A stretch of DNA of 64,000 bases from Rhodoferax sp. (GTDB lineage Bacteria; Pseudomonadota; Gammaproteobacteria; Burkholderiales; Burkholderiaceae_C): positions 102,341-166,340 of the forward strand of contig NZ_JAQTWL010000006.1 of the NCBI RefSeq assembly GCF_028689295.1, in the 5' to 3' direction. Shown piece after piece: positions 59,343 through 64,000 of this stretch. The first letter of the stretch is position 1. Each line of letters starts with the position of its first letter. Both the position numbers and the translations under genes were made by a program. The notes under the pieces were generated by a model. The model worked only from the letters and a program-made list of their open reading frames with translations, made no database searches and was not told the DNA's origin.

Positions 59343-61096
59343 ACGCCAAATTTGACTGGAATCGCCTGCGGGCCGGGCTGCTGGGGCTGTTGCTGGCAGG
59401 GGTGGCCGGCTTGTACCCGGTCCAGGTCATGAGTGGCATTGCCAATACCAGGCACAACCTCACGCCATCGGGCCCGGGTACCGTCAAGGTGCCAGAGACC
59501 GAGCCCGCCGGCACCTGCGTGTTTTGCCACACGCCGCACAACGCCAGCCCGGCAAGGTCGCTGTGGAACCGGACGCTGTCAGCCGCCACCTACACCCTTT
59601 ACACCAGCTCCACGCTCAAGGCCGTGCCGACGCAGCCCACCGGCAGTTCGCGCCTGTGCCTGTCGTGCCACGACGGCACGCTGGCCATGGGCACGCTGCT
59701 GCGTTCACCTGGCGGCGTGCAGTTCACGCTGGACAAGCTCACCGGTGCTGGCGTGCTTGGCACCGATTTGTCCAATGACCACCCGATATCCTTCACCTAC
59801 AACAGCCAGTTGGCGACAGACCGCGGCGAACTGGTGGACCCCATCGGGGCGCCCAGCACCCTGCATCTGGACGTGAGCGGCCAAGTGCAGTGCACCAGTT
59901 GCCACGACGCGCATGTGGAGCGCGCCAAGTTCATGCGCTTTGACCCGGTCAAGGGCGCGCTGTGCACCACCTGCCACCGGCCCACGGGCTGGCCCAGCGT
60001 CACCCCTAACCCGCTCCAGGGCCACGCCAGTTCTACCGCTGAGTTTCGCGGCACCGAGACCGACACCAACCCCTGGCCCAGCGGCGGCTACACCACGGTG
60101 GAAGACAACGCCTGCCTGAACTGCCACCGCTCCCACGCGGCCGGCCATGGCAAGGGGCTGCTGGCGCAAACCGGCGAGGCGGCCAATTGCACCGTGTGCC
60201 ATAGCGGCTTGGTGGCCAACACCAACTTCAATTTAAGCGCCGAATTCACCAAAACCTCGCGCCATACGATCGACATCGACCCCTGGACCCACGAGCCCAA
60301 GGAAGATGCGAGTCTGATGCCCCGCCATGTCAGTTGCGCCGACTGCCACAACCCCCACGCGGCCGATGCCAGCACCGCCACGGTGCCCAATGTCACCGGG
60401 CCATTAAAGGGCGTGCGCGGCATCAACCAGGCTGGCAGCCCGGTGGCGGCGGCCACTTTTCAGCAGGAGGTTTGCTACAAGTGCCACGGCCTGAGCCAGG
60501 CCACCACCACCAGCATCACGCGCCAGGACAACGAGCGCAATGTGCGGCTGGAGTTCGACCCGGCCAACGCGTCTTATCATCCGGTGGCGGCAGCGGGGAA
60601 AAACCTGACCATCCCCAATAACAGCTTCGTGGCGGGCTCGGGCCTGACGTACCTGAGCCGGATTGGCTGCGGCAGTTGCCATAACAACGATGGCTGGACG
60701 GCGGGTGGCACCAATCCAGCCGGTCCGCACGGCTCCAACTATGCGCCGCTGCTGGAGCGCAACTACAACAGCGCCAGTACCGTGATCGAGTCGGCCACTG
60801 AATTTGCGATGTGCTACAAATGCCACGACCAAAACGATTTGCTGACCACGACCGTGCCCGGCAAATTCCCGCATGCGAAACACCTGAGCACCAGCGTCAG
60901 CCCGACTTCATGCGCCACCTGCCACGATGCGCATGGCTCACGCACGCAGACCCGCCTGATCAATTTCGTGACGTTTGATGTCGGCGGCATTGCGGTGGTG
61001 ACGCAGTCGGGCGGCAACCCCATTACCTTCAACCCGGCGGCCAAAAGCTGCACGCTGATGTGCCACGGCAACGATCACAACCCCAAGACCTATTGA
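59339..61096 (+). CDS. Large secreted multiheme cytochrome c (11 CXXCH plus one CX3CH)
   Basis: A 585-residue secreted cytochrome. Eleven canonical heme motifs (CVFCH, CLSCH, CTSCH, CTTCH, CLNCH, CTVCH, CADCH, CYKCH, CGSCH, CYKCH, CATCH) are followed by a final CTLMCH (CX3CH). The first quarter (SGIANTRHNL, CVFCHTPHNA, SRLCLSCHDG, NDHPISF) resembles the tetraheme protein at 54121-55032. Several sites read CHxxH or CHDAH. The N-terminal hydrophobic signal is preceded by basic residues (MNAKFDWNRLRAGLLGLLLA). It ends the five-gene operon and is a candidate outer-surface terminal reductase or filament subunit. Confidence 0.88.
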   Translation: MNAKFDWNRLRAGLLGLLLAGVAGLYPVQVMSGIANTRHNLTPSGPGTVKVPETEPAGTCVFCHTPHNASPARSLWNRTLSAATYTLYTSSTLKAVPTQPTGSSRLCLSCHDGTLAMGTLLRSPGGVQFTLDKLTGAGVLGTDLSNDHPISFTYNSQLATDRGELVDPIGAPSTLHLDVSGQVQCTSCHDAHVERAKFMRFDPVKGALCTTCHRPTGWPSVTPNPLQGHASSTAEFRGTETDTNPWPSGGYTTVEDNACLNCHRSHAAGHGKGLLAQTGEAANCTVCHSGLVANTNFNLSAEFTKTSRHTIDIDPWTHEPKEDASLMPRHVSCADCHNPHAADASTATVPNVTGPLKGVRGINQAGSPVAAATFQQEVCYKCHGLSQATTTSITRQDNERNVRLEFDPANASYHPVAAAGKNLTIPNNSFVAGSGLTYLSRIGCGSCHNNDGWTAGGTNPAGPHGSNYAPLLERNYNSASTVIESATEFAMCYKCHDQNDLLTTTVPGKFPHAKHLSTSVSPTSCATCHDAHGSRTQTRLINFVTFDVGGIAVVTQSGGNPITFNPAAKSCTLMCHGNDHNPKTY

Positions 61097-61137
61097 AAAC
61101 TCACGGATGGCGCGAGGAGTTGCTTGGTGGAGAAATG

Positions 61138-61372
61138 GTTGTCATTGCGAACGTAGCTCCGTCATTGCGCACGCCCCTTCGTCATTGCGAACGAAGTGAA
61201 GCAATCCATGCCTCCAATCTGCATGGGCTGCCGCGCTACGCTCGCAGTGACGGGGACGTCATTGCGAACGAAGTGAAGCAATCCATGAATTCCGGACTGC
61301 ATGGATTGCCGCGCTACGCTCGCAATGACAGCATTTATACATGGACTGCCGCGTTACGCTCGCAATGACAGC
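61138..61372. repeat. Cluster of REP-like palindromic repeats 3' of the electron-transfer operon
   Basis: The gap 61097-61390 carries no gene. It holds at least two complete palindromic units, built of CATTGCGAACGAAGTGAAGC and CGCGCTACGCTCGCAATGAC arms, plus several half units. They are the same family as at 41.4 and 49.0 kb. They may protect the 3' end of the long operon mRNA; no classical terminator is visible here. Confidence 0.88.
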
Positions 61373-61390
61373 CTTTGTGAATGGCCTGCG

Positions 61391-61675
61391 CTACAGCAAA
61401 CCCGGATACAAATCGTCCCACAACGGATTCATCCCTTCGATCAACGCCATTTTTTTCGCGCGTGACCCGGCTTTGAGTTGTTTCTCTCGACTTATCGCAT
61501 TCACCATGCTTGCATGCAATTCAAAATAGACCAGTGTGTGCACGGCATATTGCTTGGTAAATCCATCAACCAGATTGTTCTTGTGCTGCCAGACTCGCTT
61601 GATCAGGTCGGATGTCACGCCCACATAGAGCGTGCCCCGGAGTTGACTGGCCAGGATGTAGATGGCGGGCTGCAT
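61391..61675 (-). CDS. GIY-YIG nuclease family protein
   Basis: A 94-residue single-domain protein using the ATG at 61675. The GIY-YIG signature appears as AIYILAS...GTLYVGVTSDLIKRVWQHKN, followed by LVYFELHASMVNAISREKQL with the catalytic glutamate. Such stand-alone domains are small endonucleases of unknown cellular role. It sits between two dense clusters of REP-like repeats. The open frame continues upstream through the repeats, but that part is repeat-derived and not family-like. Confidence 0.86.
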   Translation of the reverse strand: MQPAIYILASQLRGTLYVGVTSDLIKRVWQHKNNLVDGFTKQYAVHTLVYFELHASMVNAISREKQLKAGSRAKKMALIEGMNPLWDDLYPGLL

Positions 61676-61961
61676 GGGCTTGGTGTGGTTGGTGATTTTC
61701 TGAAATGTAATGCACAAAACCAAAGTCATGGATTGCTTCACTTCGTTCGCAATGACGGGAGTGTGTTCGTAATGACGGGGCTGTGTTCGCAATGACGGGG
61801 CTGTGTTCGCAATGACGGGGCTGTTTTCGTAATGGCCACGCTGCGCTCGTGGTGAGGAGGTTGCGCTCGTAATGACGAGGCCGGTTGTCACTGCAATGAC
61901 TACAGGATTGTCATTGCGAGCGTAGCGTGGCAATCCATGTATTCGGAATTCATGGATTGCT

Positions 61962-63920
<1,959 letters not shown>

Positions 63921-64000
63921 TGCAGGTATCCTAAATCAGGCCCGATGCCGCGCACAGATTGCCGCGTCACGACGTTCCTCGCAAGGACGGTTTTATTGGC

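Noticed and set aside
61676..61933. N-terminal extension of the GIY-YIG frame
   Set aside because: The added residues are translated repeat DNA; the domain itself starts at the ATG at 61675.

Overview
The window looks like a chromosomal segment of a facultatively anaerobic betaproteobacterium of the Comamonadaceae, most like the Fe(III)-reducing, rhodoquinone-making Rhodoferax lineage. This rests on gene families and style only; no database was searched. Supporting features are a GC-rich sequence, a rquA-type rhodoquinone gene, a complete cytochrome c maturation (ccm) operon, a periplasmic nitrate reductase, and 14 c-type cytochrome genes with 62 canonical CXXCH heme motifs plus two atypical ones.

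Layout. 1-7 kb: end of an ammonium transporter, a NnrU-like membrane protein, small envelope proteins, rdgC, and a copper locus (copZ, a Crp-type regulator, divergent copA). 7-16.3 kb: a nine-gene minus-strand operon reading livH-livM-livG-[hemerythrin-livF fusion]-paaI-paaK-livJ-iorA-iorB, probably for uptake and activation of aryl acids from aromatic amino acids. 16.5-18.4 kb: minCDE. 18.4-18.8 kb: an AT-rich gene-free segment with a cluster of DnaA boxes. 18.8-26.7 kb: ccmABCDEFGHI preceded by rquA. 26.8-28.4 kb: an FNR-type site and three cytochrome genes. 28.5-31 kb: GST, flavin reductase and PPi-phosphofructokinase. 31.2-36.9 kb: mnmG-rsmG-parA-(hydrolase)-parB with four parS-like sites, three of them inside mnmG and rsmG. 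36.9-40.9 kb: a second FNR site, a duplicated tetraheme cytochrome, a small class I cytochrome and a nonaheme cytochrome fused to a b-type membrane domain (CbcL-like). 40.9-49 kb: TPR protein, HAO-like octaheme cytochrome, Crp/Fnr regulator and napDAGHB with an FNR-type site upstream. 49.2-61.1 kb: an apparent extracellular electron-transfer island. 61.1-64 kb: REP-like repeats, a GIY-YIG nuclease and a SEC-C/TPR/O-GlcNAc-transferase-like protein.

How it may work together (inference). Under low oxygen, Crp/Fnr-type regulators acting at TTGAT-N4-ATCAA-like sites would raise rhodoquinone and cytochrome c synthesis. Quinol electrons could leave through the CbcL-like protein, a NapC/NirT tetraheme or NapGH. 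They could then pass through small class I and triheme c7-type carriers to nitrate reductase, to the HAO-like octaheme, or out of the cell. The outward route would use a five-gene, translationally coupled operon (triheme lipoprotein, triheme c7, 708-residue beta-barrel, NHL beta-propeller lipoprotein, 11-12 heme cytochrome) and a separately transcribed tetraheme resembling OmcE-type nanowire subunits. This island is the strongest candidate for an undescribed system in the window. The hemerythrin-ABC ATPase fusion and the parS sites built into mnmG/rsmG are the next most unusual features.
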